Below are positions 8,678 through 20,017 of a stretch of 42,823 bases of DNA, one piece after another (the first letter of the stretch is position 1; each line of letters starts with the position of its first letter). The DNA lies in contig SVGF01000005.1 in NCBI GenBank assembly GCA_015056475.1, positions 1 to 42,823 on the forward strand. The letters are read 5' to 3'. Both the position numbers and the translations under genes were made by a program. A model generated the notes under the pieces. It ran no database searches. It was not told the origin of the DNA and saw only the letters and a program-made list of their open reading frames with translations. The stretch comes from Clostridiales bacterium. GTDB lineage: Bacteria > Bacillota > Clostridia > HGM11327.

Positions 8678-9568
8678 TCAATTTCTTTCGTCATTGACAT
8701 TATAATCAAAATTCTGATTATTTTCCGTTCTCCTCATTTCAAATGCAAGCTCTTCATTCTTTGCCATCTCAATATTTGCATTGCGCTTCTTTTTACCCTT
8801 AGTTTGGTAAGTATTAATGAGTATGAGCAATAACAAAACCGTAACGAACATCAATGTTGAAAGTGCGTTGATAGAAGGATTGATGCCGCGCTTTGTCATG
8901 GAGTAAATGAGTGTTGAAAGGTTCATTACGCCGTTACCCGTTGTAAAGAAGCTTACAACAAAGTCATCGATCGAGAGTGTGAACGAAAGCATAAATCCGC
9001 TTACAATACCCGGCATTATCTCGGGAATAATTACCTTCCAGAGCGCTTGCGTGGGTGTGGCACCAAGATCCTGTGCAGCCTCGTATTTTGAAAAATTAAC
9101 TTGACGAAGCTTTGGCATTACCGAGAATATTACGTACGGTATGCAGAACACCACGTGAGATATAAGCATGGTAACGAAGCCTCGTCTTACGTTTGCAAAC
9201 ATAAAAAGCATCATAAGCGAAAGACCTGTAATGATATCGGGGTTTACCACGGGAACGTATGTGATGTTCATTATAAGGTTCTTTGAGAATTTTCCGTAGC
9301 CGTGAAGACCAACCGCCGTTATTGTACCCACCACGGTTGAAATTGCAGCTGCCAATATAGCCACAACAACCGTATACATGAGTGCGTTCATCATTTTTTC
9401 ATCGCCGAAAAGCTGTTCATACCACTTGAAGGTAAAGCCCGTCCATGAACCAAGCTGTTTAGATTCGTTGAACGAGTATATTATCATTATTATGATAGGA
9501 GCGTACAGGAACAGGAGCATAAGTCCCAGATACAGCTTTTGTATGGGGTGCTTGAAAACGCCTTTCAC
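8678..9568 (-). CDS. potC: ABC transporter permease, PotC family
   Basis: Permease motif EAAQDLGATPTQALWKVIIPEIMPGIVSG; YSFNESKQLGSWTGFTFKWYEQLF. Confidence 0.9.
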   Translation of the reverse strand: MKGVFKHPIQKLYLGLMLLFLYAPIIIMIIYSFNESKQLGSWTGFTFKWYEQLFGDEKMMNALMYTVVVAILAAAISTVVGTITAVGLHGYGKFSKNLIMNITYVPVVNPDIITGLSLMMLFMFANVRRGFVTMLISHVVFCIPYVIFSVMPKLRQVNFSKYEAAQDLGATPTQALWKVIIPEIMPGIVSGFMLSFTLSIDDFVVSFFTTGNGVMNLSTLIYSMTKRGINPSINALSTLMFVTVLLLLILINTYQTKGKKKRNANIEMAKNEELAFEMRRTENNQNFDYNVNDERN

Positions 9569-10395
9569 ATCAACGTACCTCCTTCGTGATCTTTATCAAA
9601 TCTGTTGAGGATGAACATGGACACAAAAATTATAGCGAACAGCACCAATGCAAGTGCCGCACCCTTGTGCCAGCCGTTCAACGCCTCTATGAAGTAATAC
9701 TCTATTATGTTACCTATAAGGTAATACTTACCGCCGCCCAAAAGCTTCGATACAACGAACGTTGATACCGCGGGCATGAATACCATTACAACACCCGAAA
9801 CTACGCCGGGAAGGCTCAACGGGAAAATTACCTTGCTGAATACGTTGACCTTGTTTGCACCCAGATCCTGCGCAGCCTCTATAACTCTGGGGTTTATCTT
9901 TGCAAGAACCGTGTGTATCGGCAATATCATAAACGGCAGGAAATTATATACCATACCAAACATTACCGCAAAGTCCGTAAACAATACCTTTGTAGGTGCA
10001 AGACCAAACCACGCACGGATATTGTTAAGCCAAGTAACGTCTTCAAAAATATATCTCCATGCGTAGGTCCTCAGCAAAAAGTTCATCCACATAGGAATAA
10101 CAAACAAGAAAAGCAACAAGGGCTTTTCGCTGAAATGCTTACCCGAAAGTATGAGTGCAATGGGGTATGCAAGCACAAGACAAATGATCGTGCAAACAAA
10201 CGCCATTTTAAGCGACTTGACTATAAGATCCATATTATCCTTTGTAAACACGTTTTTCATGTTTACCAAAGAAAAAACCACCGTGCCATCATCAAGCGTA
10301 TCGGTAAATGCGTAATACCCTATCAAGAACAAGGGTATCACTATAAAAATACACATCCAGACGATATAAGGTATCGCCAACCATTTTTTCTTCAT
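9565..10395 (-). CDS. potB: ABC transporter permease, PotB family
   Basis: EAAQDLGANKVNVFSKVIFPLSLPGVVSG; 4-nt overlap with potC. Confidence 0.9.
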   Translation of the reverse strand: MKKKWLAIPYIVWMCIFIVIPLFLIGYYAFTDTLDDGTVVFSLVNMKNVFTKDNMDLIVKSLKMAFVCTIICLVLAYPIALILSGKHFSEKPLLLFLFVIPMWMNFLLRTYAWRYIFEDVTWLNNIRAWFGLAPTKVLFTDFAVMFGMVYNFLPFMILPIHTVLAKINPRVIEAAQDLGANKVNVFSKVIFPLSLPGVVSGVVMVFMPAVSTFVVSKLLGGGKYYLIGNIIEYYFIEALNGWHKGAALALVLFAIIFVSMFILNRFDKDHEGGTLM

Positions 10396-10413
10396 TCCGA
10401 CTACCTCCCGTTA

Positions 10414-11457
10414 TTATGACTTTTTCATAATATGGATATTATCGGGAAGGACCTTCATACCGATATTGCTGCCCTCGGGGCTGAGCACCGTGCTGTGGAT
10501 GAGCCACGTATTGCCGCACTCACCGTCAACTATCATTTCGTAATGAACGCCCTTGAATATAGCAGTTCTTACCTTACCGCATATAACGTCGCTAGAAGGC
10601 TGGCAGACCTCAATATCCTCAGGACGGATAACAACGTCAACCGCCTCGTCCTTATCAAATCCGCCGTCAACGCATTTGAATCTGTGACCGCAATATTCCA
10701 CGTCAAAATCGTTATGCATAATACCGTCAACGATATTACTTTCGCCGATGAATTTTGCAACAAAGGCATTCTTGGGTTCGTTGTATATATCAACGGGTGA
10801 GCCGTACTGCTGAACGATACCATCCTTCATAACTGCGATATTGTCGGACATGGTAAGTGCCTCCTCCTGATCGTGTGTTACGTACACGAATGAGATACCC
10901 AACCTCTTTTGCATCGCCTTGAGCTCAAGCTGCATGCTCTGACGCATTTTGAGGTCGAGAGCGCCGAGAGGCTCGTCAAGCAAAAGGAGCGCAGGCTCGT
11001 TTACAACAGCTCTTGCAATTGCTATTCTCTGTTGCTGACCGCCCGAAAGCGCACCGACGTCCCTGTTTTCATATCCAGAAAGATTGACCATTTTCAATGC
11101 ATCAGTTACCCTTGCCTTTATCTCACTTTTTCCTACGCCTTTGATCTTCAAGCCGAATGCGATATTGTCAAACACGTTCATATGTGTAAAAAGCGCATAG
11201 CTCTGGAATACGGTGTTGAGGTTTCTCTTGTGCGGAGGAATATCGTTTATCCTCTTTCCCTCAAAATACACGTTACCCGAAGTAGCATTCTGAAATCCTG
11301 CGATTATCCTCAGAGTCGTTGTTTTACCGCAACCCGAGGGACCCAAAAGTGTAAGAAATTCGTTGTGCTTTACAGAAAGGTTAAGATTATCCAAAACCGT
11401 GAAACCGTCTTCGTAGGTCTTGGTTACGTTTTCTAATCTAATGATGTGGTCATCCAT
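10414..11457 (-). CDS. potA: ABC transporter ATP-binding protein, PotA family
   Basis: Walker [40 protein letters not shown]; start set at [13 protein letters not shown]. Confidence 0.92.
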   Translation of the reverse strand: MDDHIIRLENVTKTYEDGFTVLDNLNLSVKHNEFLTLLGPSGCGKTTTLRIIAGFQNATSGNVYFEGKRINDIPPHKRNLNTVFQSYALFTHMNVFDNIAFGLKIKGVGKSEIKARVTDALKMVNLSGYENRDVGALSGGQQQRIAIARAVVNEPALLLLDEPLGALDLKMRQSMQLELKAMQKRLGISFVYVTHDQEEALTMSDNIAVMKDGIVQQYGSPVDIYNEPKNAFVAKFIGESNIVDGIMHNDFDVEYCGHRFKCVDGGFDKDEAVDVVIRPEDIEVCQPSSDVICGKVRTAIFKGVHYEMIVDGECGNTWLIHSTVLSPEGSNIGMKVLPDNIHIMKKS

Positions 11458-11489
11458 TGTAAAATATCCTCTTATATCAATACTCGCGC

Positions 11490-12023
11490 TCAAAAACTGG
11501 GTGGCGTGGACACCCAAATAAATTTCAAAGGTCTTTTATGTGTGTTCTCTACGTAATGCGGCTTTTCAGCTGCAAAGTAAAAGGACATGTTCTTCTTTAC
11601 GGTGTAGCATCTGTCACCGATGTGTAAATCTGCAATGCCGTCGAGCACGTAGCCCCACTCCTCACCTGCGTGAGGACTCTCCGTGGCGGTTTTTGCGCCC
11701 TCCTCCAGCTCTACAAGTATGGGCTCCATATCGTTTCTTTGCGAATCCGGAACAAGCCACGTAATAGTAACGTCGTCATTTTTGCTGACGAACATATCTC
11801 CTTCGTCAAAAACCACTTGTCTGGCGGATTCGTTTGAAAAAAATTCACCCAAGCTTGTACCCAGGCACTGCAAAATGTCTGCCAAAGTAGCGATGGACGG
11901 AGAAGTTACCTCCGTTTCGAGCTGTGAAATATACCCCTTCGACAGCTCCGTTCTGTCTGCAAGCTCCTGCTGTGTCAATCCGTTCTTAACGCGCAGGTCC
12001 TTGATCTTTGCACCAAGCTCCAT
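11490..12023 (-). CDS. XRE-cupin transcriptional regulator (PuuR-like)
   Basis: [49 protein letters not shown] plus C-terminal cupin ([25 protein letters not shown]); heads the pot operon. Confidence 0.85.
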   Translation of the reverse strand: MELGAKIKDLRVKNGLTQQELADRTELSKGYISQLETEVTSPSIATLADILQCLGTSLGEFFSNESARQVVFDEGDMFVSKNDDVTITWLVPDSQRNDMEPILVELEEGAKTATESPHAGEEWGYVLDGIADLHIGDRCYTVKKNMSFYFAAEKPHYVENTHKRPLKFIWVSTPPSF

Positions 12024-12050
12024 AGTTTACCTCTTCGGTTAAACGGTCAC

Positions 12051-12110
12051 TAAACACGAAGTTTAATATTACCTTTATGTTGAGTCAGCATTGCTAAACT
12101 CAAAGTTTAG
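12051..12110. promoter_or_regulatory. Candidate operator sites for the XRE-cupin regulator
   Basis: TAAAC-ACGAA-GTTTA (12051-12065) and CTAAACT-CAA-AGTTTAG (12094-12110), with a further CTAAACT half-site close by. Confidence 0.5.
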
Positions 12111-12335
12111 TAAATTCTAAACTCAATGTATATTATATATTTTAAACAATATTTTGTCAATAGGTAAATTGCTCAAAATCATTAATTTTTATGTAAAAAA
12201 CATCAATTTTTCGACAAAAAAATACAAAGCTCGGTCATCTTTCAACCGACTTGATATAAGGGTAAAAAAAATGTGATTTCGGCACATTTTTATAACAGTG
12301 AATTACCGGATAGAATAATAAAAAAGCATAAAAAA

Positions 12336-12362
12336 CGCTTCGTTTTGCTGATAAACGAAGCG
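12336..12362 (-). terminator. Intrinsic terminator downstream of the amidase gene
   Basis: GCTTCGTTT-TGCTGAT-AAACGAAGC hairpin followed on the minus strand by T-runs. Confidence 0.7.
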
Positions 12363-12395
12363 AAAAAATAATATTGTTTTTATTGAAGCAGTATA

Positions 12396-13055
12396 TTAAT
12401 AATATTTCACAAGGCAAGGATACCCATCGTTAATTAAAGCCCTCGCGAGCTTTTCAGCTTTCTCTTTGTTGGTAAAAGCCCCCACCTGAATGCGGTAATA
12501 TTTTTGTTGATCTCTTTCTTTATATTTAACATCGAAATATGTCAATATTCCCTTTGCAATGGCAACGGCGATCTCGTACATATTCTCCATTATCCAGCAT
12601 GCACGCTCAAATATATCGTGATATTCAACCTCTACCATTACAGCAGGCACCACAACAGTATTGATTTCAGTCAATATTTCACTTGCAGACATGCCTCTGC
12701 CGCTAAAACCATCAACGTCACGCATTGACGAAAATATTTCTCTGCCGAGTCGCGCTGATTCTTTGTCGTTGATCTTGTAATAAACCTCTGTTCCGCTTTT
12801 AGAAACAGCTGCGTCCATTGGATTATAGTTACTGTGAATTGCTATGTAAGCTTTGATTTCCGATTTATTTGCTATCTCTACCCTTTCCTTTGTGTTGATC
12901 TCGTTGCCCTCACGCTCTGTGAATACTCCGCAACGCTCCAGCTCCGACTCTACGATGTCACAAAGCTGATTCATTCGCTGAGCCTCTGAGCCGTAATCCG
13001 CCGAACCGATATTGTGTAATTGATTTGAAGGTGATAAAAATACCGTTATTGCCAT
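12396..13055 (-). CDS. N-acetylmuramoyl-L-alanine amidase (Amidase_3) with C-terminal SPOR domain
   Basis: KAYIAIHSNYNP, VMVEVEYHD typical of Amidase_3; C-terminal YYRIQVGAFTNKEKAEKLARALINDGYPCLVKYY is SPOR-like. Confidence 0.85.
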   Translation of the reverse strand: MAITVFLSPSNQLHNIGSADYGSEAQRMNQLCDIVESELERCGVFTEREGNEINTKERVEIANKSEIKAYIAIHSNYNPMDAAVSKSGTEVYYKINDKESARLGREIFSSMRDVDGFSGRGMSASEILTEINTVVVPAVMVEVEYHDIFERACWIMENMYEIAVAIAKGILTYFDVKYKERDQQKYYRIQVGAFTNKEKAEKLARALINDGYPCLVKYY

Positions 13056-13170
13056 GTTTATTCTCCTCTTTGGTTTTCTTGCTTATATTGTATACACGCT
13101 TTAAGGCAACGCATTCGGGAAAAATAGATATAATAATAACAACACGATTTTTATATTCATATTAATTAAT

Positions 13171-13209
13171 ATAAAAATACGACTCTCACAATAATTCTGT
13201 GAGAGTCGT
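13171..13209 (-). terminator. Intrinsic terminator of the topoisomerase/ABC-F operon
   Basis: ACGACTCTCACA-ATAATTC-TGTGAGAGTCGT (12-bp stem) with minus-strand T-tract. Confidence 0.8.
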
Positions 13210-13216
13210 TTGATTT

Positions 13217-15121
13217 TTATTCAGACGTTAACAACAGCCATTCCTCGCTGATCTCCTCAAGCAGCTTTACAGTACTTTCGTACTCCGTATTTACTGATCT
13301 TGCAAGGTCGCTGTTTGAGTATACCTCCTCGTCAGCAAGCCGTGCTTCGAGCTGTTGTTTTTTTGATTCAAGCTCATCGATTTGTTTTTCGAGTTCCTTG
13401 ATCTTGTTTTTTTGTTCCTTGATCTTGTTTTGATTTTCCTTTTCTTTTTTGGCGATCTTCTGCAACGCAGTCTTCGTCAGCCCTTGTGATTCTTCGTCTT
13501 CTTCCTCTTGATCGGTTATCTTTTCGATATAATCATCGTAATTACCAATATACTTTGTAATTACGCCATTCTCCATGGCATATACGTGCTCCGCAAAACG
13601 GTTAATGAAATATCTGTCGTGAGAAACCGCAATAAGCGTACCTTCATAATCATCGAGTGCAGCTTCTAGTATCTCCTTAGAAGCCATATCAAGATGGTTT
13701 GTAGGCTCATCAAGAAGCAATAGATTGTCATGATTAAGCATAAGCTTAATGAGCATTACCCTTGCTTTTTCTCCTCCGCTCAGTGAATCGATAGTTTTGA
13801 ATACATCGTCACCCTTAAACAAGAACACCCCTGCGATCTTTCTGATGTACGTGATCTCAAGCTCAGGAAAATCATCATATATCTCATCAAGTATAGTCTT
13901 TGATTGATTTAACGTGCCGATCGACTGATCGTAATAACCGACGCTAACTCTGCTGCCAAATCGTATCTCGCCGGTGTCAGGCTGAACTATACCTTTTATA
14001 ATTTTGAGCAACGTACTTTTTCCGCAACCGTTGTCACCAATTATCGCGATCCTGTCGCCCTTTATAACGTGCATAGAAAAATTTTCAAATAATGTTCTTG
14101 TACCGAACGTCTTTGAAATGTCATCAGCAAAAATAACGTCATTACCGCTTTCGCGATCTATTTCAAACGCCATCCTTATTGTTTCGTTTCTGAATGGTGA
14201 GGTTACAAGTTTAATTTTGTTGAGTTGCTTTTCACGGCTGCGAGCCTGCTTGATGCTTTTTTCTCTGTTATAGCTCTTGAACGTATCTATTATTCCCTGA
14301 AGACGCTTTATCTCCCTTTGCTGAAGATTGTACTGTTTTTCTATCATTTCGTTCAACTTTACTTTTTTCTCGTAATATTCCGAGTAATTTCCGTCAAAGT
14401 AAAGTAGTCCGCCATTCTCCATTTCAGCAATGCCGTCACATACGTTATCCAAAAAATATCTGTCGTGAGATATAACCAGTACTGTTCCGTCGTAATTATT
14501 CAGATGATTTTCAAGCCATCTGACCACCTTTAAGTCGAGATGATTCGTAGGCTCATCAAGAAGCATGATATCTGGCTTTTCAAGCAATATACGCGCAATA
14601 GCGATCCTCGTTCTTTGTCCGCCGCTGCACTCGCTGACCTCTTTATCAAATTCCTCAACCTCAAATCCCAAGCCCTTGAGTACACCCTTGATATCGCTCT
14701 TATAACGGTAGCCGCCTCTATCGTCAAATTTATCAAGCATATCACCGTATAGGCTCATCTCTTTTTCATATTCAGGTGATGCAGTTGGTATAACTGTGAT
14801 TTTTTCCTCCTGAAGACGCAGCTTGTTTTCAAGCTCAATCAGATCATCAAATACGTGCAACAACGTATCCATTATAGATTCATCAGAATCTATTAAAGGA
14901 TGCTGTTCAAGATAGCCTATCGTTGTACCGTTTGGAAAAGTTACGTTTCCCGTCGTTTGTTCAGTTACGCCTGCTATTATTTTGAAAAGGGTGGTTTTAC
15001 CGCTGCCGTTAACACCTACAAAACCGATTTTTGCCCCCTTTTCTACTCTAAGATCTATGTTCTCAAACAATATTTCATCAGCAAACTCTTTTTTAATTGC
15101 GTTTAACTGTAAAATAGTCAT
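13217..15121 (-). CDS. ABC-F family ATP-binding protein
   Basis: Two ABC domains (GVNGSGKTTLF, GDNGCGKSTLL; LSGGEKARVMLIKLM, DEPTNHLD twice) and a C-terminal coiled coil. Confidence 0.92.
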   Translation of the reverse strand: MTILQLNAIKKEFADEILFENIDLRVEKGAKIGFVGVNGSGKTTLFKIIAGVTEQTTGNVTFPNGTTIGYLEQHPLIDSDESIMDTLLHVFDDLIELENKLRLQEEKITVIPTASPEYEKEMSLYGDMLDKFDDRGGYRYKSDIKGVLKGLGFEVEEFDKEVSECSGGQRTRIAIARILLEKPDIMLLDEPTNHLDLKVVRWLENHLNNYDGTVLVISHDRYFLDNVCDGIAEMENGGLLYFDGNYSEYYEKKVKLNEMIEKQYNLQQREIKRLQGIIDTFKSYNREKSIKQARSREKQLNKIKLVTSPFRNETIRMAFEIDRESGNDVIFADDISKTFGTRTLFENFSMHVIKGDRIAIIGDNGCGKSTLLKIIKGIVQPDTGEIRFGSRVSVGYYDQSIGTLNQSKTILDEIYDDFPELEITYIRKIAGVFLFKGDDVFKTIDSLSGGEKARVMLIKLMLNHDNLLLLDEPTNHLDMASKEILEAALDDYEGTLIAVSHDRYFINRFAEHVYAMENGVITKYIGNYDDYIEKITDQEEEDEESQGLTKTALQKIAKKEKENQNKIKEQKNKIKELEKQIDELESKKQQLEARLADEEVYSNSDLARSVNTEYESTVKLLEEISEEWLLLTSE

Positions 15122-15126
15122 TGTAT

Positions 15127-17607
15127 TTATTTTTCTCTGGTGCCTGTTTCATAAAGCACAGCACAGCCTACTATACCTTCATTCCAATCTGTGAGCTGCT
15201 TGCCCGCACTGGTTGTGGGTAGTTCAGATATTTCATTGATTGGTTTGAATATTTGGCTCAGATCCTCCTTAATTAATATTATATTTTCTTCACGCAGTGT
15301 GTTTAATGTATAAGCACCTATCAATATTTTACCGTTGGAGCCGTTCTTATTAAATTTAAATATACTTATACCTACTCCGCCCCTCTTTTGTGATGCAATC
15401 TGCGTGATGGGCACTATCTTTCCGTATGCACCATCAGTAACGGCTACTACCTTAGATTTTGGTTCAACACCACATACAGATACTATACTATCTCCGTCTT
15501 TTAGCTTAATAGCTCTTACACCTTTTGAAGCTCTGCCCATGGTGCTGATCTGCTCCGTTTCACACCTGAGTGACATTCCGTTTTGTGTAACGAATAGCAC
15601 TTCATTTGTATTTGCTATATCTACTTTTATCAATTTGTCATCATCTGCAAGTTCATGTGCAACTATCTTACTTCTTGACGTATTGAATGCTGTCAATTCA
15701 GTAAGCTTGCACATACCATTCTTTGTCACAAACAGTAATTTACCTTGACTATAATCCTTAGTTGCGAGCGCACCTACGATTTTTTCTCCTCTTTCAAACG
15801 TAGGCAATACGTTTGTTATCGGCACACCTCTCTCCTTCCACTTTGTCTGTTTGATAGAGGTGGGACTAATAGTATAATTCATACCGTCAGCTGTGAACAA
15901 CAGTATTTTAGCATCGGTAGACGTATGCATTACGTATTCAACGTAATCGCCACTACCAACGTCCATTTCTTTGTAATCGCCGTTAGATCTGTTAAAATGA
16001 GTTGCATCAATTGACTTTATTTCCTGATTGTGAGTTATCACAACAACTACATCCTCAGCTACTATAAATTCATCCTCACTAAAGGTCTTTTCTTCTTTAG
16101 TCGATACGATTTCGCTTCTTCGTGAATGTCCGTATTTTGCCTTAATTTCCAGCAAATCCTTTTTAATTACAGATTTTAAGACCTTCTCAGAGGCGAGAAT
16201 TTTTTCCAATGCGGCTATCTGCTTGCATAACTCCTCAAATTGCGCCTTAAGCGTTAATATTTCCAGGTTCGTAAGTCTTTGTAATCTCAGATCAAGTATC
16301 GCCTGAGCCTGTTCCCTGCTGAAACCAAAGTTTTTCATGAGGTTTTCTCTTGCATCGGACGGATTTTTTGATCCTCTAATTGTTGCGATCACCTCATCAA
16401 TTATGCTGCAAGCCTTTATCAATCCCTCTTGAATATGCTTTTCTGCCAATGCTTTGTCGAGCTCAAATCGTGTTCTTCTTGTAATTACTTCTTTTCTGAA
16501 GTCTATATAGTAGCTTATGCAGTCCTTAAGATTAAATCTTACAGGTTTGCCATTTGCAACAGCAACCATATTTGCTGCAAAATTATACTGCAGATCGCTG
16601 TATTTGTAAAGATATGCAAGTATCTTGTCAGTATCAGCGTCCTTTTTTACCTCTATAACAGCTCTTGTACCAGATTTGTCTGATTCATCCCTTATTGCAA
16701 CTACGCTTGTCAGAACGCTCTTTTTATCTTCGCAAAGCTGAGCTATTCTCTCAAGACACTTTGCTCGGTTGACTTGATATGGAAATTCATCTATTACTAT
16801 TGCTTTTTTTGTAGCGGTGGTATCCTCTATGTGCGTTTTTGCGCGAATTACTACCTTTCCTTTGCCTGTCGTGTATACCTTTTCAATGTCGCTCAAGTCT
16901 TTCATTATTAATCCGCCCGTAGGAAAATCCGGTGCAGGAATAATTTTCATGAGATCTTTTGCTGTGCATTCAGGGTTGTCAATTTCGTATATACATCCAT
17001 CGATTGTTTCTGCGAGATTATGTGTGGGAATTTCCGTTGCAAAGCCTACTGCGATGCCCGATGCGCCGTTTACCAGCAAATTTGGGAATCCTGCGGGTAA
17101 AAGCTCAGGTTCTTTTAGCGTATCATCAAAATTCAGCTTGAATTGAACTGTATTTTTGTCGATATCTTTAAGCATATCCGTTGCTAAAGTACTCATTCTC
17201 ACCTCAGTATACCTCATAGCTGCAGGCTGATCACCGTCAGGAGAACCAAAATTACCCTGACCGTCAACAAGTACCTCTCCCATATTAAAATCCTGAGCCA
17301 TTCGTGCCATTGCGTCATACACAGAAGTATCGCCGTGCGGATGATATTTACCGAGTGTATCACCGACAACTCTTGCAGATTTTCTGTGAGGCTTGTCAGG
17401 ATCCATTTTAAGTTCCCACATTGTGTATAAAATACGTCTTTGAACGGGTTTTAATCCATCTTCGATCCTTGGTAGTGCACGTTCGAGTATTACGTACTCA
17501 GAATATGGCATCATTGAGCTGTGCATTACGTCCCCAATGGGCTGTTTTATGAGCGTGCCCGATGCTTCGGGATCAATTACAGTAATTTTATTTGTCTTTT
17601 TAGCCAT
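15127..17607 (-). CDS. Type IIA DNA topoisomerase subunit A (GyrA/ParC family)
   Basis: [48 protein letters not shown] (active-site Tyr), degenerate GyrA-box-like QKRGGVG. Confidence 0.9.
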   Translation of the reverse strand: MAKKTNKITVIDPEASGTLIKQPIGDVMHSSMMPYSEYVILERALPRIEDGLKPVQRRILYTMWELKMDPDKPHRKSARVVGDTLGKYHPHGDTSVYDAMARMAQDFNMGEVLVDGQGNFGSPDGDQPAAMRYTEVRMSTLATDMLKDIDKNTVQFKLNFDDTLKEPELLPAGFPNLLVNGASGIAVGFATEIPTHNLAETIDGCIYEIDNPECTAKDLMKIIPAPDFPTGGLIMKDLSDIEKVYTTGKGKVVIRAKTHIEDTTATKKAIVIDEFPYQVNRAKCLERIAQLCEDKKSVLTSVVAIRDESDKSGTRAVIEVKKDADTDKILAYLYKYSDLQYNFAANMVAVANGKPVRFNLKDCISYYIDFRKEVITRRTRFELDKALAEKHIQEGLIKACSIIDEVIATIRGSKNPSDARENLMKNFGFSREQAQAILDLRLQRLTNLEILTLKAQFEELCKQIAALEKILASEKVLKSVIKKDLLEIKAKYGHSRRSEIVSTKEEKTFSEDEFIVAEDVVVVITHNQEIKSIDATHFNRSNGDYKEMDVGSGDYVEYVMHTSTDAKILLFTADGMNYTISPTSIKQTKWKERGVPITNVLPTFERGEKIVGALATKDYSQGKLLFVTKNGMCKLTELTAFNTSRSKIVAHELADDDKLIKVDIANTNEVLFVTQNGMSLRCETEQISTMGRASKGVRAIKLKDGDSIVSVCGVEPKSKVVAVTDGAYGKIVPITQIASQKRGGVGISIFKFNKNGSNGKILIGAYTLNTLREENIILIKEDLSQIFKPINEISELPTTSAGKQLTDWNEGIVGCAVLYETGTREK

Positions 17608-17621
17608 TTTATTTACCTCTC

Positions 17622-19598
17622 TTACTTATTCCCCGTTGATTTAGCATCAACCATATCCTCATACGCGTCACGCTTATTAAAATTTGCGTATTTCGTTATA
17701 TAATCGTGTCTTGCGTCGGCTTTATCACCCATAAGCACTTCAATCTTACCCTCAGCTTCCTGAACGTCGCCGATCTGAACTCTTATCATTCTTCGCTTTG
17801 CAGGATCGAGTGTAGTTTCTCTGAGCTGATCAGGATTCATCTCACCAAGACCTTTGTATCTCTGAATCGTATAATTCTTTCCAAATTCCTCAGTCGCCAT
17901 TTTTAATTCTTCATCCGTGTAGGCATAATACATTTTATCGCCCTTTGTTACCTTATATAACGGTGACAGACCAATGTATATGTGACCTTCTTTAATAAGA
18001 TCCGGAAAATATCTGTAAAAGAACGTAACCAGAATTGCTCTTATGTGTGCGCCGTCCTGGTCTGCATCGGACAGAATTATTATCTTGTCGTAATTTAGCT
18101 TAGAAATATCAAACTTATCGCCAACACCTGTTCCCAGCGCATACAATATTGTTTTATATTCTTCGTTCTTCATTACCTGCTCAAAATTGGTCTTTTCTAC
18201 GTTGAGCGGCTTACCTCGCAAGGGTAAAATTGCCTGGAATTCTCTGTTTCTACCTAATTTTGCTGTACCGCCGGCTGAATTACCCTCAACAATGAACAAT
18301 TCATTGATCGCCTTATTATTTCCCGAACAATTTGCAAGCTTTCCAACCAAAACTGAGTTTTCCACACCCTTTTGTTTTGCACCCTCGCGCAGTTTTGTTG
18401 CAGCGTTGCTGATAGCTTTTCTGATTTGAGCCGTTTTGATACATTTTTCCGTAATTTTTTTAGAAACATCATCATTTTGCGGTGCTTCCATAAATTTTGT
18501 GAAGTTTTCTACAATAACACTTTCAACAGCTGCCCTTGCTTCTGTATTATTCAGTTTTTCTTTAGTCTGACCCTCAAACTGAATATCGCGCATTTTGATG
18601 GACACTACCGCAGTCAACCCCTCGCGCACGTCCGCACCTGTAAGCGATTCCTTTTTATCCTTTAACAGATTAAACCTATATGCAAAATCATTGATAGTTC
18701 TTGTAATACCACTTCTGAAACCTGTTTCGTGCGTGCCGCCTTCAGCGGTGTTGATATTGTTTGCGTACGAATACACTATATCACTGTTTGAGTCGTTATA
18801 TTGGAATGCGGCTTCTACCTTTATATTATTTTTTTCGCCGCTGATGTATATAGGCTCTTTGAAAAGTACGTTTTTATCCGCATTGATGTACTTAACGTAA
18901 TCACTCAGTCCACCTTCAAAACAGAATTCTTCTTCCTTTTTATCAGCTCTGTCGTCCTTAAGTTTAATTTTTAACCCGCTATTGAGATACGCAATATCTC
19001 TGATTCGCTTTGATATCAGATCATAATCAAAATTTACCGTGTCAAAAACCCTGTCATCGGGTAAAAATGTGACCATAGTTCCTTTTTTGCGCGTATTACC
19101 AATAACTTCTACGCCTGTTACAGGCTTACCGGACGTAATATTACCCTTCTTATCTGAAACACTTTCAAATCTCTGACAATATTCTTTACCGTCCCTATAA
19201 ACCCTTACTTCAAGCCATCTCGAAAGAGCATTAACTACAGAAGCACCTACACCGTGAAGACCACCGGAGAAAGAATAATTTGTATAGTCAAATTTACCGC
19301 CTGCGTGCAATACCGTAAAAATTACCTGAACAGCAGGTATTTTTAGTTTTGGATGGAGATCAACCGGCATACCGCGACCGTTATCATAAACACTCACGCT
19401 ATTGTCGCTGTTAATTGTTATTTCTATAGCATCGGCATATCCGTTTATAGCTTCATCAACCGCGTTATCCACTATCTCAGTCAACAAATGATGCAGACCT
19501 CTCACAGACGTTGAACCTATATACATCGCGGGTCTTTTTCTTACCGCCTCAAGACCTTCCAATACTACGATATTATCCGCCGTATAATTACTTGACAT
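17622..19598 (-). CDS. Type IIA DNA topoisomerase subunit B (GyrB/ParE family)
   Basis: [83 protein letters not shown]. Confidence 0.92.
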   Translation of the reverse strand: MSSNYTADNIVVLEGLEAVRKRPAMYIGSTSVRGLHHLLTEIVDNAVDEAINGYADAIEITINSDNSVSVYDNGRGMPVDLHPKLKIPAVQVIFTVLHAGGKFDYTNYSFSGGLHGVGASVVNALSRWLEVRVYRDGKEYCQRFESVSDKKGNITSGKPVTGVEVIGNTRKKGTMVTFLPDDRVFDTVNFDYDLISKRIRDIAYLNSGLKIKLKDDRADKKEEEFCFEGGLSDYVKYINADKNVLFKEPIYISGEKNNIKVEAAFQYNDSNSDIVYSYANNINTAEGGTHETGFRSGITRTINDFAYRFNLLKDKKESLTGADVREGLTAVVSIKMRDIQFEGQTKEKLNNTEARAAVESVIVENFTKFMEAPQNDDVSKKITEKCIKTAQIRKAISNAATKLREGAKQKGVENSVLVGKLANCSGNNKAINELFIVEGNSAGGTAKLGRNREFQAILPLRGKPLNVEKTNFEQVMKNEEYKTILYALGTGVGDKFDISKLNYDKIIILSDADQDGAHIRAILVTFFYRYFPDLIKEGHIYIGLSPLYKVTKGDKMYYAYTDEELKMATEEFGKNYTIQRYKGLGEMNPDQLRETTLDPAKRRMIRVQIGDVQEAEGKIEVLMGDKADARHDYITKYANFNKRDAYEDMVDAKSTGNK

Positions 19599-19618
19599 TT
19601 ATTATCACCTTTCTTTTG

Positions 19619-19634
19619 TGTTTCACGTGAAACA
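19619..19634. promoter_or_regulatory. parS site (ParB/Spo0J binding site)
   Basis: TGTTTCACGTGAAACA, perfect 16-bp palindrome matching the bacterial parS consensus. Confidence 0.92.
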
Positions 19635-19988
19635 ATATTTACATACTAAAACAGGGAAGACCTATATTGATACACAAAACATTAATTAACCATATCAATA
19701 AGTTCGTACACTATGCGCAATAATTATAGCACAAATTTTCAAAAAAATCAATAGTAATTAATATTGTAAATAAACACTATAAGGTCACACAGAATATTGA
19801 TATATAAAGTACGTAATTTTATTAAATATTAATAATTTACACTTCTCAATATAATTAATATTAATTTCATTTAATTATGTCAATATAATATTATATACGA
19901 TATGTTTCATTTTAAGCTGCAAAATAATGTTTTATAATATATTTTAATAAAAAATAAAGTTTTTTTCACAAAATCAGCGAAAAAGACT

Positions 19989-20017
19989 TGAAATTTTATA
20001 AAAAAAATGGTATCATA
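19989..20017 (+). promoter_or_regulatory. dnaA promoter
   Basis: TTGAAA (19989-19994), 17-nt spacer, TATCAT (20012-20017) upstream of dnaA. Confidence 0.6.

Noticed and set aside
17277-17350. Quinolone-resistance reading of [10 protein letters not shown] in the A subunit
   Set aside because: Thr at the position equivalent to E. coli Ser83 is wild type in several species; not evidence of acquired resistance.
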